Positions 52,934 through 52,966 of a stretch of DNA of 52,966 bases are shown here, piece by piece (within the stretch, counting starts at the first letter, position 1; each line of letters opens with the position of its first letter). The DNA comes from Pelagibacteraceae bacterium. GTDB taxonomy: Bacteria; Pseudomonadota; Alphaproteobacteria; Pelagibacterales; Pelagibacteraceae. The notes below the pieces were generated by a model, which was not told the DNA's origin, searched no databases, and saw only the letters and a list, made by a program, of their open reading frames with translations. Where the stretch lies: the NCBI GenBank assembly GCA_008638015.1, contig VTPD01000006.1:1-52966 (forward strand), given 5' to 3'. Made by a program: the position numbers and the translations under genes.

Positions 52934-52966
52934 AGACCCACTTTTTAGTTGTATTAAAAAAGCTCA

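Noticed and set aside
1-52966. tRNA, rRNA, CRISPR or insertion sequence
   Set aside because: No cloverleaf with a T-arm, spaced identical repeats, transposase frame or terminal repeats were seen; a GGTTCGA in pstC is coding sequence.

Overview
This window comes from an AT-rich, very tightly packed alphaproteobacterial chromosome, about 30% GC by eye (not computed). GcrA, a class I lysyl-tRNA synthetase, the J-protein/CobS/CobT set beside BolA, the long PstC/PstA forms and the OlsB/PlcP lipid genes all point to Alphaproteobacteria. Low GC, gaps of a few bases and many tail-to-tail overlaps suggest a streamlined marine planktonic lineage (Pelagibacterales/SAR11 or another AT-rich clade such as HIMB59/AEGEAN-169). 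The clade cannot be settled from this sequence alone. No tRNA, rRNA, CRISPR array, insertion sequence or phage gene was seen. All but two of the calls are intact CDSs or short sites; argJ runs off the left edge.

Layout. 1-16.4 kb is mostly housekeeping: argJ (partial), secA, accA with an unusual hydrophobic tail, malate synthase G, two unrecognised membrane or secreted proteins, aroK-aroB, a CNNM/CBS protein, bolA, a J-domain/zinc-finger protein with cobS and cobT, a queuosine-precursor-type transporter and rpmB. 16.5-25.7 kb is an accessory-looking substrate-use locus. A ROK regulator, tctB, tctA and a two-domain metallophosphoesterase run leftward. A TctC binding protein, a choline-sulfatase-like enzyme, a TauE/SafE permease and a DUF3429-like membrane protein run rightward. 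25.6-35.5 kb returns to core functions: pyrD, lysS, trkH, argF, argD, an ABC-2 permease, gcrA, a DadA-like oxidase and an EamA exporter.

35.7-52.97 kb is almost wholly devoted to phosphorus stress. It holds phoR, ornithine-lipid genes (olsB, olsA), a glycosyltransferase plus PlcP-type phospholipase pair for replacing phospholipids, arsenate reductase plus an aquaporin for arsenic, a lysine-rich small protein, ppx, ppk1 and sixA, then phoB-phoU-pstB-pstA-pstC-pstS. Candidate Pho boxes with 11-bp spaced TAAC-type half-sites stand before pstS and plcP, with weaker ones before arsC and between phoR and olsB.

As inferred, low phosphate acting through PhoR/PhoB would raise phosphate uptake (PstSCAB), strip phosphorus from membrane lipids (PlcP, Agt, OlsBA), manage polyphosphate (Ppk/Ppx), and deal with arsenate that enters through phosphate transport (ArsC/AqpS). 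The sulfatase locus would import an anionic substrate, cleave a sulfate ester in the cytoplasm and export the inorganic sulfur product.
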